Source: Zunongwangia sp. ESRF-bin46 (GTDB taxonomy: Bacteria; Bacteroidota; Bacteroidia; Flavobacteriales; Flavobacteriaceae). Taken from it: DNA of 64,000 bases. The stretch is from contig NTLF01000017.1 in assembly GCA_002631855.1 (NCBI GenBank), positions 310,001 through 374,000 of the forward strand, in the 5' to 3' direction. Below the pieces are notes generated by a model, which worked only from the letters and a program-made list of their open reading frames with translations, was not told where the DNA came from and ran no database searches. Position 1 is the first letter of the stretch. Every line of letters starts with the position of its first letter. The translations under genes and the position numbers were made by a program. Shown here piece after piece: positions 44,989 through 53,521 of this stretch.

Positions 44989-46320
44989 GTGATTAAATTT
45001 ATAAAATCCTTATACCTCACGCCACGTTTCTTTTACGTGTTGGCTAGCCTTTCGGTGTTGTTTTTAGCATCGTATTGGTTTACAGAAGTGTATGGTATTA
45101 TTTGGATTTTAGTATTAGCATTCTTGGTCTTCATTCTGTTTGAAATATCCATGCTATACAGCAAAAAAGGGTTGAAAGGGGAACGAATTTTACCCGATAA
45201 ATTTTCAAATAGTGATGTGAACGATGTGCAAGTTCAGCTTAAAAACAATTACACGTTTACCATTGAAGTCGCTCTGGTAGATGAATTGCCTATTCAGTTT
45301 CAAAAACGAGATTTTTTCAGAAAAACTATACTGCCGGGAAAAAACAGAAATACTCTGCAATACCAAGTACGACCGGTGGAACGAGGTGAATATCGCTTCG
45401 GGAATTTAAATTGTTATGCAACTTCGGTCATTGGGCTTATAAGACGACGCTATACCTTTAACAATGAACAAATGGTGAAAGTGTATCCGTCTTTCATTCA
45501 AATGAAAAAATACGACTTTCTGGCCATTGACAACCGTTTACGCCAAATTGGTTTAAAGAAAATACGTCGTATTGGCCATACCATGGAGTTTGAACAAATA
45601 AAAGAATACGTGATAGGTGATGATGTGCGTACTGTAAACTGGAAAGCGACTGCAAAACACGGTCACTTAATGGTGAATCAGTATCAAGACGAAAAAATGC
45701 AGCCTATTTATTCGATTATTGATACCAGCCGGGTAATGAAAATGCCATTTAATGAATTGAAACTGCTTGATTATGCCATAAACAGCTCGTTAGCTTTCAG
45801 CAATATCGCATTAAAAAAAGGCGACAAAGTGGGAATGGCAGACTTTTCGAATAAACTAGGGGCTTTTTTACCTGCAAATGCCAAGAAAACATATTTGAAC
45901 ACCCTGTTGGAAACTCTTTATAATGTAGACACCAAATTTAAAGATTCCGATTTTGGAATTTTACAAGCCTTGGTACGGAGAAAGATCACCCAGCGCAGTT
46001 TGTTGTTGCTATACACAAATTTTGAGCACATTTCATCTTTAAAACGACAGCTTCCCTATTTGCAAGCCATCGCAAAAAAGCACGTGTTGGTAGTCATCTT
46101 TTTTGAAAATACTGAACTGAAATCGTTGAGCGATACAGATGCTGAAACCATCCCCGAAATTGTAGACAAAACCATAGCACAACAATTTCAGTATGACAAG
46201 AAGTTGATGGTTCGTGAATTACAACAACGCGGCATACAAACCGTCCTAACTGACCCAGAGGATTTAACAGTAAACACCATCAATAAGTATTTGGAAATTA
46301 AGGCTAAAGGGCTTTTGTAA
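44989..46320 (+). CDS. DUF58 domain protein
   Basis: A 443-residue protein starting with GTG, one base after moxR. It has two N-terminal transmembrane helices (about 12-50), a beta domain (about 60-180) and the DUF58 signature YVIGDDVRTVNWKATAKHGHLMVNQYQDEK near residue 205-235, followed by a VWA-like fold (SIIDTSRVM). It is the standard partner of MoxR ATPases, and possibly an adaptor for complex assembly at the membrane. Last gene of the operon. Confidence 0.93.
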   Translation: MIKFIKSLYLTPRFFYVLASLSVLFLASYWFTEVYGIIWILVLAFLVFILFEISMLYSKKGLKGERILPDKFSNSDVNDVQVQLKNNYTFTIEVALVDELPIQFQKRDFFRKTILPGKNRNTLQYQVRPVERGEYRFGNLNCYATSVIGLIRRRYTFNNEQMVKVYPSFIQMKKYDFLAIDNRLRQIGLKKIRRIGHTMEFEQIKEYVIGDDVRTVNWKATAKHGHLMVNQYQDEKMQPIYSIIDTSRVMKMPFNELKLLDYAINSSLAFSNIALKKGDKVGMADFSNKLGAFLPANAKKTYLNTLLETLYNVDTKFKDSDFGILQALVRRKITQRSLLLLYTNFEHISSLKRQLPYLQAIAKKHVLVVIFFENTELKSLSDTDAETIPEIVDKTIAQQFQYDKKLMVRELQQRGIQTVLTDPEDLTVNTINKYLEIKAKGLL

Positions 46321-46425
46321 CAATTCAGTCACTACATTATACAGTTGGGTAGATTACTTTATTCTGAAACAATAAAACATCTCATCTTTGTTGTAAGAAA
46401 ACAATAACCACCTAAATACTGTATT

Positions 46426-46854
46426 ATGAAAACAATCATCGTAACATTAAGTTTAGCCTTTACTTCTTTATTTTTAAATGCTCAAACGGAAGTAGAAACA
46501 ATTTTAGAAACTGAATCCGTTACCGTAACCGTTCCTGTTCAAAGTGAAGAAGGAAATGTAGTTTTTGGTCTCTATGACGAAACCTCTTTTATGAAACAAC
46601 CACTTGTGGGGTTAGAAGGCGAAATCAAAGATGGAAAAGCAACCGTAACCTTTGAAGATGTAAAACCTGGAGCTTACGCCATCTTATTATTTCACGACAA
46701 AAACGAAAACAAACAAATGGATTTTGAACCCAACGGTATGCCAACAGAACCATACGGAGTTAGCAACAATGTAATGAGTATGGGGCCACCTTTATGGAGT
46801 GATGCTAAATTTGAAGTAATCGACAAACCGGTCGAGCTTGAGATTAGGATGTAA
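46426..46854 (+). CDS. DUF2141 domain secreted protein
   Basis: A 142-residue protein with a signal peptide (about 1-19) and a DUF2141 domain: VVFGLYDETSFMKQP, VTFEDVKPGAYAILLFHDKNENKQMDF, GMPTEPYGVSNN and GPPLWSDAKF. It is a paralog of the DUF2141 protein at 53522-53935. The domain is predicted to adopt an all-beta fold; function is unknown. It lies upstream of oxyR, separated by a 141-bp gap that contains the OxyR-like operator. Confidence 0.85.
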   Translation: MKTIIVTLSLAFTSLFLNAQTEVETILETESVTVTVPVQSEEGNVVFGLYDETSFMKQPLVGLEGEIKDGKATVTFEDVKPGAYAILLFHDKNENKQMDFEPNGMPTEPYGVSNNVMSMGPPLWSDAKFEVIDKPVELEIRM

Positions 46855-46926
46855 TATTACTCCAAACCTTAAACCTATAAAAAGCGCAATGAACAATAAA
46901 TCATTGTGCTTTTGTGTATAGAAAAA

Positions 46927-46963
46927 ATCATAAAAAACTATATTCATCATAGATTTTATCAAT
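46927..46963 (+). promoter_or_regulatory. Candidate OxyR operator
   Basis: The pattern is ATCA-N7-CTAT-N7-ATAG-N7-CAAT. It matches the OxyR tetranucleotide arrangement (ATAG-N7-CTAT-N7-ATAG-N7-CTAT) with correct spacing throughout: both central blocks are perfect, one outer block has 3 of 4 and the other 2 of 4. It ends 8 bases before a TATCTTTG -7 element of oxyR. Confidence 0.55.
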
Positions 46964-46971
46964 AACAATCG

Positions 46972-46979
46972 TATCTTTG
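46972..46979 (+). promoter_or_regulatory. Candidate -7 promoter element of oxyR
   Basis: TATCTTTG matches TAnnTTTG exactly, 16 bases before the oxyR ATG. No standard -33 TTTG is seen; the region is instead occupied by the OxyR-like operator, which suggests activator-dependent or repressed transcription. Confidence 0.45.
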
Positions 46980-46995
46980 TTGTAAAGGAAAAATC

Positions 46996-47934
46996 ATGAC
47001 CATTACCCAATTAAAATATGTTCTTGCTGTAGCTGAACATCAAAACTTTACAAAAGCAGCTCAAAAAACATTTGTAACCCAGCCCACTTTAAGCATGCAA
47101 ATACAAAAGCTTGAAGAAGAACTGGACATCCTCATTTTTGACCGTAGCAAAAAACCAATCGAATTAACTGCAGTTGGTCAAAAAATCGTTACCCAAGCTA
47201 GAAATATTGTTAACGAGTCTGAACGCATGCAAGATGTAGTGGACCAAGAAAAAGGGTTTATTGGGGGAGAGTTTAAGTTGGGTATTATCCCAACCATTAC
47301 CCCTACATTGTTGCCCATGTTTTTAAAAACATTTACCAATAAATACCCTAAAGTTCAGCTTAAAATTGAAGAGCTTACCACTCCTGAAATCATTACAAAA
47401 CTTCAAGATGGTCACATAGATGCCGCAATTGCTGCAACCCCTTTACATATAGAAAGAATAAAAGAGCGTGCTTTATACTATGAACCTTTTGTAGGTTATA
47501 TCCCTTCTAATCATAGGTTATCTAAAAAAGAAAAAATAGACAGTACCGATTTAGAACTAGACGATATTCTGTTATTGGAAGACGGACACTGCTTTCGGGA
47601 TGGAGTAATCAATCTTTGCAAATCTTCAAAATTAAGCGGTAATGACAAGTTTCAATTAGAGAGTGGCAGTTTTGAAACGTTGATAAAGCTTTCAAATGAA
47701 GGATTGGGAATGACACTCCTGCCCTATTTGCATACCCTAGATGTTTCAGAAAAACAACAACAAAACCTTCGTTATTTTAATGAGCCTTCACCAGCAAGGG
47801 AAGTAAGTTTAATTTACAGTAAAAGTGAATTAAAACTGCAAATAATTGAAGCATTGCACGATGTTATTTCAGGTGTTGTAAGAGGTGCAATTGCTTTTCA
47901 AGATGTGAAAATCATTGATCCTTTAAAAAAGTAA
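46996..47934 (+). CDS. oxyR: OxyR, LysR-type hydrogen peroxide-responsive regulator
   Basis: A 312-residue LysR-type regulator: N-terminal winged helix-turn-helix (about 1-60, TQPTLSMQIQKLEEEL) and a periplasmic-binding-protein-like sensor domain. It has the peroxide-sensing cysteines Cys199 and Cys208 (GHCFRDGVINLC), with the same numbering and spacing as E. coli OxyR. Oxidation forms an intramolecular disulfide and alters DNA binding. No katA, ahpCF or dps gene is adjacent in this window. The upstream operator suggests autoregulation. Confidence 0.93.
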   Translation: MTITQLKYVLAVAEHQNFTKAAQKTFVTQPTLSMQIQKLEEELDILIFDRSKKPIELTAVGQKIVTQARNIVNESERMQDVVDQEKGFIGGEFKLGIIPTITPTLLPMFLKTFTNKYPKVQLKIEELTTPEIITKLQDGHIDAAIAATPLHIERIKERALYYEPFVGYIPSNHRLSKKEKIDSTDLELDDILLLEDGHCFRDGVINLCKSSKLSGNDKFQLESGSFETLIKLSNEGLGMTLLPYLHTLDVSEKQQQNLRYFNEPSPAREVSLIYSKSELKLQIIEALHDVISGVVRGAIAFQDVKIIDPLKK

Positions 47935-47935
47935 A

Positions 47936-47961
47936 AAAGTCCGGTATTTCTACCGGACTTT
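47936..47961. terminator. Bidirectional intrinsic terminator
   Basis: AAAGTCCGGTA pairs with TACCGGACTTT around a TTTC loop, between convergent oxyR and the small 47964-48161 gene. It has an A-run on the left and a T-run on the right. Confidence 0.9.
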
Positions 47962-47963
47962 CT

Positions 47964-48161
47964 TTATGGGTTTAATAAAATTAGACATTGATTTAATTCG
48001 GGATTCTGTTTAATAAGAGCATCTACCCAAGCTTTAAGCTCCTCAATTTCATAAGGAAGCAGCCTGTCCATCGCCTTCTTCAACTCTTTACAGAACAAAT
48101 TCACATCAAAACTCACCTTTGAAAGCACAGCTTTGGTGTAATCAAACATTGCTCTAGCCAT
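47964..48161 (-). CDS. Conserved small hypothetical protein
   Basis: A 65-residue soluble, helical protein (MARAMFDYTKAVLSKVSFDVN..., LLPYEIEELKAWVDALIKQNPELNQC). I recognise the general pattern from small conserved Bacteroidota proteins with no assigned function. It is convergent with oxyR, with a shared terminator at its 3' end. Confidence 0.75.
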   Translation of the reverse strand: MARAMFDYTKAVLSKVSFDVNLFCKELKKAMDRLLPYEIEELKAWVDALIKQNPELNQCLILLNP

Positions 48162-48287
48162 AGTTAAACTAAATTTAAAATAGGTTAAGTAGAAGTGTAT
48201 CTATATGCAAAGGGTTTAATTGGTTAGTTTGTTTAAATATAACAAAATTATTTCAAAAATATTTCTTTTGTTGATAACTAAAGAATG

Positions 48288-49088
48288 TTAAAATCGGTTA
48301 TCCCCATCTAATAAATCGCCTAGACCACCGAGGATACTACCTTCTCCTTTATCTTTTCCACCGCCTTTGGGAGCTGCTGCCCAAACTCGGTTTGCTAAAC
48401 GGCTAAATGGTAAGGATTGTATATAGACGGTTCCAGGGCCTGTTAAGGTCGCAAAGAATAATCCTTCTCCGCCGAATATGGTATTTTTTATTCCGCCCAC
48501 AAATTCAATATCGTAATCTATCGTTTGGTCAAAACCAATAATACAACCAGTATCTACTTTTAGCTTTTCACCTGGTGCTAATTCTTTTACGGCTGTTGTT
48601 CCGCCAGCGTGGACAAAAGCTTTTCCAAAGCCTTCTAGTTTTTGCATTATAAAGCCTTCACCTCCAAAAAAACCACGACCTAACTTCTTTGAAAATTCAA
48701 TACCAATAGAAACACCTTTTGCCGCACAGAGAAAAGCATCTTTTTGACAAATAAATTTTCCGTTGAATTTTTCAAGATCAATAGCTATTATCTTCCCGGG
48801 ATAAGGCGAAGCAAAGCTTACCCGTTTTTTACCAGGAACGGTATTGTAAAAGGCCGTCATAAACAGGCTTTCACCTGTCAATAGTCGTTTTCCGGCTCCG
48901 AAAACTTTGTTTAGAAGCCCTTTGTCATTTTTAGATCCATCGCCGAAAATGGTTTCCATTTTAATGCCGTTATCCATCATCATAAAACTCCCAGCTTCGG
49001 CAACGACGCCCTCGTTAGGATCGAGCTCAATTTCCACATACTGCATTTCTTCGCCGTAAATGATGTAATCTATTTCGTGTGCTTTCAT
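48288..49088 (-). CDS. TIGR00266 / AIM24 family protein
   Basis: A 266-residue protein spanning the whole family length, with a Gly-rich beta structure: [85 protein letters not shown] short C-terminal Lys/Gly-rich tail follows. Widespread in bacteria; biochemical function not established. It is a single gene. Confidence 0.9.
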   Translation of the reverse strand: MKAHEIDYIIYGEEMQYVEIELDPNEGVVAEAGSFMMMDNGIKMETIFGDGSKNDKGLLNKVFGAGKRLLTGESLFMTAFYNTVPGKKRVSFASPYPGKIIAIDLEKFNGKFICQKDAFLCAAKGVSIGIEFSKKLGRGFFGGEGFIMQKLEGFGKAFVHAGGTTAVKELAPGEKLKVDTGCIIGFDQTIDYDIEFVGGIKNTIFGGEGLFFATLTGPGTVYIQSLPFSRLANRVWAAAPKGGGKDKGEGSILGGLGDLLDGDNRF

Positions 49089-49147
49089 ATTTAACAGTTT
49101 ATATATTGGTTGCTGAAATTACTAAAGTGTTACAGAAGTATTCACTA

Positions 49148-50287
49148 TTATTCATTTCGTTTTACGGTGCGCCCTTCTTTCCAAATAGCTTCTATGGTGC
49201 TTATATTTTGAATATCGGTGATTGGATTTTTGTCGAGAAGTAGCATATCTGCCTTATAGCCTTTCTTTATAAACCCAATTTTGTCAAGTTTAAAAAACGT
49301 TGCTGGGTATGATGTAGCACTTTTTAAAGCATCTAGGTTAGAAAGGCCAGATTTTGAAAGTAAAACAAGTTCTTTATAAAGATCGGTTCCATAGTTAATA
49401 TTAGCGTTTGGTGGATCAGTCCCTGCTAAAATAGGTACTCCGGCATTGTATAGTCTTTTTACTTCAATATTAAGTTCTTCATTACTTAAAAAGGTTTGAT
49501 CGGGGGCTGCTTTCTTTATTTGATCTATAACCAAATGAGAAGTCAACAACGTAGGGATAACAAAAAAGGTTTCTTCGGAAGTCACTTCGTTTAATTGCTG
49601 TTCAGTAATAGGTTTGTCCCACCATATATGAGCTAAACCATCCGCTTTGTTTTTAATCACTTTAACAGCATCGTCAACCTTTGAAATATGTACGACTGCA
49701 ACTTTATCTTTTAAATGCGTCTCTTTAATGAGTGATTTAACAACATCGTGCGATAAAGTAGGTTTCCAGGGTTCAACGATAATTTTTATATAGTCTGCAC
49801 CAGCCTTGACCCTATCATCTATAAAAGATTCTGCTTCTTTTGGTATTGTTAATGTAGGGGTTGGAAAGCCGTATTGTGTACCATGACCTTCTGGAGCTGT
49901 TGCAGCTGCCCCTGCATAAAAGTAACGTGCATAGTTTCTTGAATCTGAAAGAGCTTTTATTTGAGGTTGGTACTCTTCAACACCGTGCATATCTAAAACA
50001 TTAAGTACGCCTGCTTGTGCAGCTTGCATTAAGTTCATTGCTGAAAATGCATGCACATGACTGTTGGTCATCGCAGGCATTAAAAATTTTCCTTGCCCAT
50101 CTATTTGTTGGTTTCTTACCTGTATGTTTTTACCTATTTGTGATATTATTCCGTTTTCAATAACTACTGAAGTGTTTTTAATTACTTTTTCGCCATCGAA
50201 CAAGGTGACGTTGTTTATTGTAAAGTTTTGAGCCACTAATGGAACTGAACTTACTAAAATGAATAAGAAAGCTATGAGATGTTTCAT
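49148..50287 (-). CDS. Amidohydrolase family protein, secreted
   Basis: A 379-residue metal-dependent hydrolase with an N-terminal signal peptide (ending VPLVAQ). Metal ligands appear as HVHAF in MTNSHVHAF near residue 80, a His in AVVHISKVDD, and the final Asp in ILAGTDPPNAN. The C-terminal small beta domain (YKADMLLLDKNPI) is typical of imidazolonepropionase/prolidase-like amidohydrolases. Substrate unknown. It lies 26 bases after the 2TM gene block. Confidence 0.88.
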   Translation of the reverse strand: MKHLIAFLFILVSSVPLVAQNFTINNVTLFDGEKVIKNTSVVIENGIISQIGKNIQVRNQQIDGQGKFLMPAMTNSHVHAFSAMNLMQAAQAGVLNVLDMHGVEEYQPQIKALSDSRNYARYFYAGAAATAPEGHGTQYGFPTPTLTIPKEAESFIDDRVKAGADYIKIIVEPWKPTLSHDVVKSLIKETHLKDKVAVVHISKVDDAVKVIKNKADGLAHIWWDKPITEQQLNEVTSEETFFVIPTLLTSHLVIDQIKKAAPDQTFLSNEELNIEVKRLYNAGVPILAGTDPPNANINYGTDLYKELVLLSKSGLSNLDALKSATSYPATFFKLDKIGFIKKGYKADMLLLDKNPITDIQNISTIEAIWKEGRTVKRNE

Positions 50288-50313
50288 TGTAGAGTATTTT
50301 GATCGATTAATCT

Positions 50314-50640
50314 TTATAGGTTCTGCCTTTTTGCTTCGTTTTCTTCCTCTTCTATAAATTGTTTAATCTTTTTTTCTTCCCAATTTTTAAAAGGATTAAA
50401 CTGAGACTTAAATACATATATCCAATGTATAAAAATAGCAATTCCCCAAAAAAATGGTGTCGTAAAATAAGACCACCCTGGAAACTGAATAGGTATAAAA
50501 GTACCTTCAAATATACCAAGCGCTGCTAAGAGCATTAGTCCATTGATTACAAGGTAAATACTTAGGTGTGTATAAAAACCCTTTATATCCTCTACCCTTT
50601 TTTTAGCACGTTCGTATTTTATCTTCTCCTTAGGTTCCAT
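50314..50640 (-). CDS. 2TM domain protein (copy 1)
   Basis: A 108-residue protein made almost entirely of one 2TM domain: an amphipathic lead (ERAKKRVEDIKGFYTHLSIYLVINGLM), a second helix (FWGIAIFIHWIYVF) and the C-terminal signature FKNWEEKKIKQFIEEEE. It is the last of three consecutive free-standing 2TM genes below a histidine kinase that carries a fourth copy. Probably an inner-membrane protein; function unknown. Confidence 0.85.
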   Translation of the reverse strand: MEPKEKIKYERAKKRVEDIKGFYTHLSIYLVINGLMLLAALGIFEGTFIPIQFPGWSYFTTPFFWGIAIFIHWIYVFKSQFNPFKNWEEKKIKQFIEEEENEAKRQNL

Positions 50641-50641
50641 A

Positions 50642-50995
50642 TTAATGTTGTTTAAGGTTTTCTTCCGCTTCCATAAACTGTTTAATCTTTTTTTCTTCCC
50701 AGTTTTTGATAAATGAAATTTTAAACGTTTTAAACTTATCTCCTTTAAATACTTTTAATCCGTGAAAAATCAAAACAATAGTCCATACCCCTGTAAAAAA
50801 CAAGAAATTAGCATCTATCCAATTTTTAAAACCTTGATTCTCTATTTTTTCATAAAAGTCTCTGATTATAAATAGCCATATTGAAATAGATGCTCCGTTG
50901 ATTAGTAGATAAACAATAGCGTGATTGTAAAATACTTTAATGCTATCTACTTTTTTCTGAGCTCGTTGATATGGTGTTTCTGTATAGTTTTTCAT
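50642..50995 (-). CDS. 2TM domain protein (copy 2)
   Basis: A 117-residue 2TM protein. ATG 50995 is preferred to the in-frame TTG at 51013, which would overlap the upstream gene. It shows YQRAQKKVDSIKVFYNHAIVYLLINGASI, a second helix (FFTGVWTIVLIFHGL) and IKNWEEKKIKQFMEAEE. It is separated from copies 1 and 3 by only 1 and 8 bases, so all three form a single transcript. Confidence 0.85.
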   Translation of the reverse strand: MKNYTETPYQRAQKKVDSIKVFYNHAIVYLLINGASISIWLFIIRDFYEKIENQGFKNWIDANFLFFTGVWTIVLIFHGLKVFKGDKFKTFKISFIKNWEEKKIKQFMEAEENLKQH

Positions 50996-51003
50996 ATTAA
51001 AGG

Positions 51004-51321
51004 CTATTTCCAAAGGTCTTTGCTATTTTTCTCATCCTCTTCCATAAACTGTTTCATTTTGCGTTCTTCCCAGTCTTTTCCTAAGAAAGAATTCCACTTA
51101 AAAGCTTTTGCAGCTTGAAACACAATGCCTATCCCCCAACCTAATGCTGCCCATAAAAACCAAGGATAGCGTAATTCGTTGGTGTAATAATTAAGCCCTG
51201 CAAGAAAAAGGATGAATACAATGTAGAAGAATAAACTGGTATAGAACTTCTTAATGTTTTCCATACGTTCCTTGGCACGTAAATACTTGTTATCTCTATC
51301 TGTATCCCTATTGGTGTTCAT
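51004..51321 (-). CDS. 2TM domain protein (copy 3)
   Basis: A 105-residue 2TM protein: YLRAKERMENIKKFYTSLFFYIVFILFLAG, WAALGWGIGIVFQAAKAF and LGKDWEERKMKQFMEEDE. It is the first of the three free copies, with a 100-bp gap separating it from the histidine kinase gene. It is most similar to the C-terminal 2TM domain of that kinase (GWG-G motif, GKDWE-RK). Confidence 0.85.
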   Translation of the reverse strand: MNTNRDTDRDNKYLRAKERMENIKKFYTSLFFYIVFILFLAGLNYYTNELRYPWFLWAALGWGIGIVFQAAKAFKWNSFLGKDWEERKMKQFMEEDEKNSKDLWK

Positions 51322-51421
51322 AATGTGTTGTATTTTATTCTTAATAAAGGTATTTCAATCAGTTTTATTTTTAAAAGAAAGGTTACTCGATTGTAACATA
51401 TACCGACTGAATTGTCATCTA

Positions 51422-52753
51422 TTAATCATCTTCCTCCATCAACTCCTTGATTTTTCGTTTTTCCCAGTCTTTCCCGAAGAACGGGTTGTAGTTAAAGGTA
51501 TCGGCCGCATGTGCCAAAACGCCCGTTCCCCATCCGGCAATAGGGAAAATAGCCCATGGGAAACTGGTACCAGATTTATAATTGAGCCAAATGAAAACTG
51601 GAATAAAAACAAGGTACATCCCTAAGTTTCCGTAAAAACCCTTTAGTTTTTGTACGCGCTCTTTTGCACGGGCATATTTTTTTTCTGAAATATAAGTTTC
51701 TTGAGTGTTCACAGTCATTGTCTGTTGCGTTAATAAAGGAATGGATATACTAAACTGTTTATTGTCCTGTTTAATTGAAACAGGCCGATTGGTCAGTAAA
51801 CCATAGCGTTGCCTGATGTTTTTCAATCCTACCCCACTACTTTCCCTAACTACTTGTTTAGGTTGATAGTTATTTGTGATGAGTAAGTTTCCATTATCTT
51901 CGGTAATAGTAATATGTAGTTTTTTTGAGGGGGTTACTTGATTGTGCTTAACCGCATTTTCAAGTAATAATTGTAGTGACAAGGGTACTACTTTCGCCTC
52001 TGGATTGCTCAATGTTGACGGAAACGTAAATACAATACTTTCTTCAAATCGCATTTTCAGCAAGCTCATGTATAATTGAGCAAATTTCAACTCTTCCTCA
52101 ATCGTTACCAATTGTTTATTCTTCTGCTCTAAAACATACCTATACACCTTTGAAAGCGAGGTGGTGAAACGCGTGGCGGCTTCTGGATTTTCTTCAATTA
52201 AGCTGGTTAAAACATTAAGACTATTGAATAGAAAATGAGGATCTAACTGATTTTTCAATGCATCGAACTGGGCTGAAGCCGCCCCAGCAATTATTTTTTG
52301 CTCTTTTACTTTTTTCTCTTGACTGAATTTATAATAAAAGAAACTGTAAAAAATAACGAGTACTACTATCGAAATGATAAAGGAAATCAAATAATATTCT
52401 AAGCGTTGTGATGCAAAAAAATCAGAAATCGAAACACCTTTAAATATTACACTAACTGAAAATCGAAGTAAGAAAAGTGTTACCACAGTTATCACAACAC
52501 CTCCTAGTATTGCTTTCCAAAGGTTTTTCCATTTATAAAGTGTGAGTTTATATTTAGAAACCAAATACATAGTTAAATATGCATTCGTCATATAAAGTAC
52601 TACCGAATATAGTTGATTATAAAAGAAACGTGTTAAAAGCTCTTCAGTAGAATCTATTCTGTCCCCAGTTGCATACTGAATAAGCCCCAATATTATAAAT
52701 ATTAAGAGACCAACAAAAAAAGCCTTTCCCAGTTCTTTAAAAAATCGGATCAT
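51422..52753 (-). CDS. LytS/YehU-type sensor histidine kinase fused to a C-terminal 2TM domain
   Basis: A 443-residue membrane kinase. Four N-terminal transmembrane helices (about 10-150) are followed by the His_kinase domain with phospho-acceptor His173 (LDPHFLFNSL) and a degenerate HATPase region (LLLENAVKHNQV, GVGLKNIRQRYG). A 2TM domain then occupies about 355-443 (YARAKERVQKLKGFYGNLGMYLV...GKDWEKRKIKELMEEDD). The response regulator that normally accompanies LytS-type kinases is missing from the locus. Its start overlaps the TPR gene stop by one base. Confidence 0.9.
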   Translation of the reverse strand: MIRFFKELGKAFFVGLLIFIILGLIQYATGDRIDSTEELLTRFFYNQLYSVVLYMTNAYLTMYLVSKYKLTLYKWKNLWKAILGGVVITVVTLFLLRFSVSVIFKGVSISDFFASQRLEYYLISFIISIVVLVIFYSFFYYKFSQEKKVKEQKIIAGAASAQFDALKNQLDPHFLFNSLNVLTSLIEENPEAATRFTTSLSKVYRYVLEQKNKQLVTIEEELKFAQLYMSLLKMRFEESIVFTFPSTLSNPEAKVVPLSLQLLLENAVKHNQVTPSKKLHITITEDNGNLLITNNYQPKQVVRESSGVGLKNIRQRYGLLTNRPVSIKQDNKQFSISIPLLTQQTMTVNTQETYISEKKYARAKERVQKLKGFYGNLGMYLVFIPVFIWLNYKSGTSFPWAIFPIAGWGTGVLAHAADTFNYNPFFGKDWEKRKIKELMEEDD

Positions 52754-53379
52754 TATTCTTTACAGTTTGTTTCAAAAATATTTTTAGCTCTTTCTTCTCC
52801 ATAGGTAGGATAAAACTCCCGTTCAGGTTTAAAGGTAGCAAAAAGATCTATGGCGCGTTGAATGTCCTTACAGTAGGGTTCTACAGATTGATTAAAATAG
52901 GTTGCACTACCTATATCCCATTCGGCTTTGCTTAATATAACACGGGGGTTGTTTGGTGCCAATTGCAAAGCTTCTTGATATAATTTTTGAACTTTTGCTG
53001 AATACTTCATACCGTATTGTTGGCCATCAAACGCGATCCAGACTGTATACCATTGTGCTTCTAATACTAAAATTTCAGCATTTTCTTTAGAGTTTGTCTT
53101 AGCCTGATTTATAAAATCCAATGCTTTTTCCTGTTGTGCTGTTAACTTGGCTTTGTCTTTTTCACCAAAACCGTTGATTATATTAATTTGTGCGACATAG
53201 TAAGGTGGAAGCCATTTTTCTGGTTCGGCTTGGGTAATACGTTCAAATAAATTGGCAGCCTCCCAAGGTTTATCGGCTTGCCAAAGCTCAAACGCTTTTT
53301 GCATACCTGTTTCATATTTTGTTTGACTAAGACCGATTCCCGAAATCAGCAGTACTGTAGCTAATAGTAATTTTTTCAT
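52753..53379 (-). CDS. Secreted TPR-like repeat protein
   Basis: A 208-residue protein with a signal peptide (ending GIGLSQ) and helical repeats resembling TPRs: MQKAFELWQADKPWEAANLFERITQAEPEKW, ENAEILVLEAQW and YQEALQLAPNNPRVILSKAEWDIG. It ends TNCKE and overlaps the histidine kinase start by one base, suggesting a functional link with that sensor, perhaps in the periplasm. Function unknown. Confidence 0.8.
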   Translation of the reverse strand: MKKLLLATVLLISGIGLSQTKYETGMQKAFELWQADKPWEAANLFERITQAEPEKWLPPYYVAQINIINGFGEKDKAKLTAQQEKALDFINQAKTNSKENAEILVLEAQWYTVWIAFDGQQYGMKYSAKVQKLYQEALQLAPNNPRVILSKAEWDIGSATYFNQSVEPYCKDIQRAIDLFATFKPEREFYPTYGEERAKNIFETNCKE

Positions 53380-53396
53380 CTATATTATTTTAATAG

Positions 53397-53504
53397 TTAG
53401 TTAATAAGTAATAAAAGCCCGCCTAATAATAAGAATATGCTTACCAACATCAATGCTTTTAAGAACTTTGGTTTTCTGTGTTTTGATAGTAAAATCCCTA
53501 ACAT
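53397..53504 (-). CDS. Candidate 35-residue single-pass membrane peptide
   Basis: An ATG-initiated, 35-codon frame (minus strand, stop TAA at 53399-53397) with a basic N-terminal half (LLSKHRKPKFLKAL) and a hydrophobic helix (ALMLVSIFLLLGGLLLLI). It occupies the DUF2141-TPR gap almost exactly: 17 bases after the DUF2141 stop and 17 before the TPR start, the spacing expected of an operon gene. It is too short for ordinary gene callers. The topology is that of a small regulatory membrane peptide. Confidence 0.5.
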   Translation of the reverse strand: MLGILLSKHRKPKFLKALMLVSIFLLLGGLLLLIN

Positions 53505-53521
53505 ATTTTCTAGGCTTTAAT

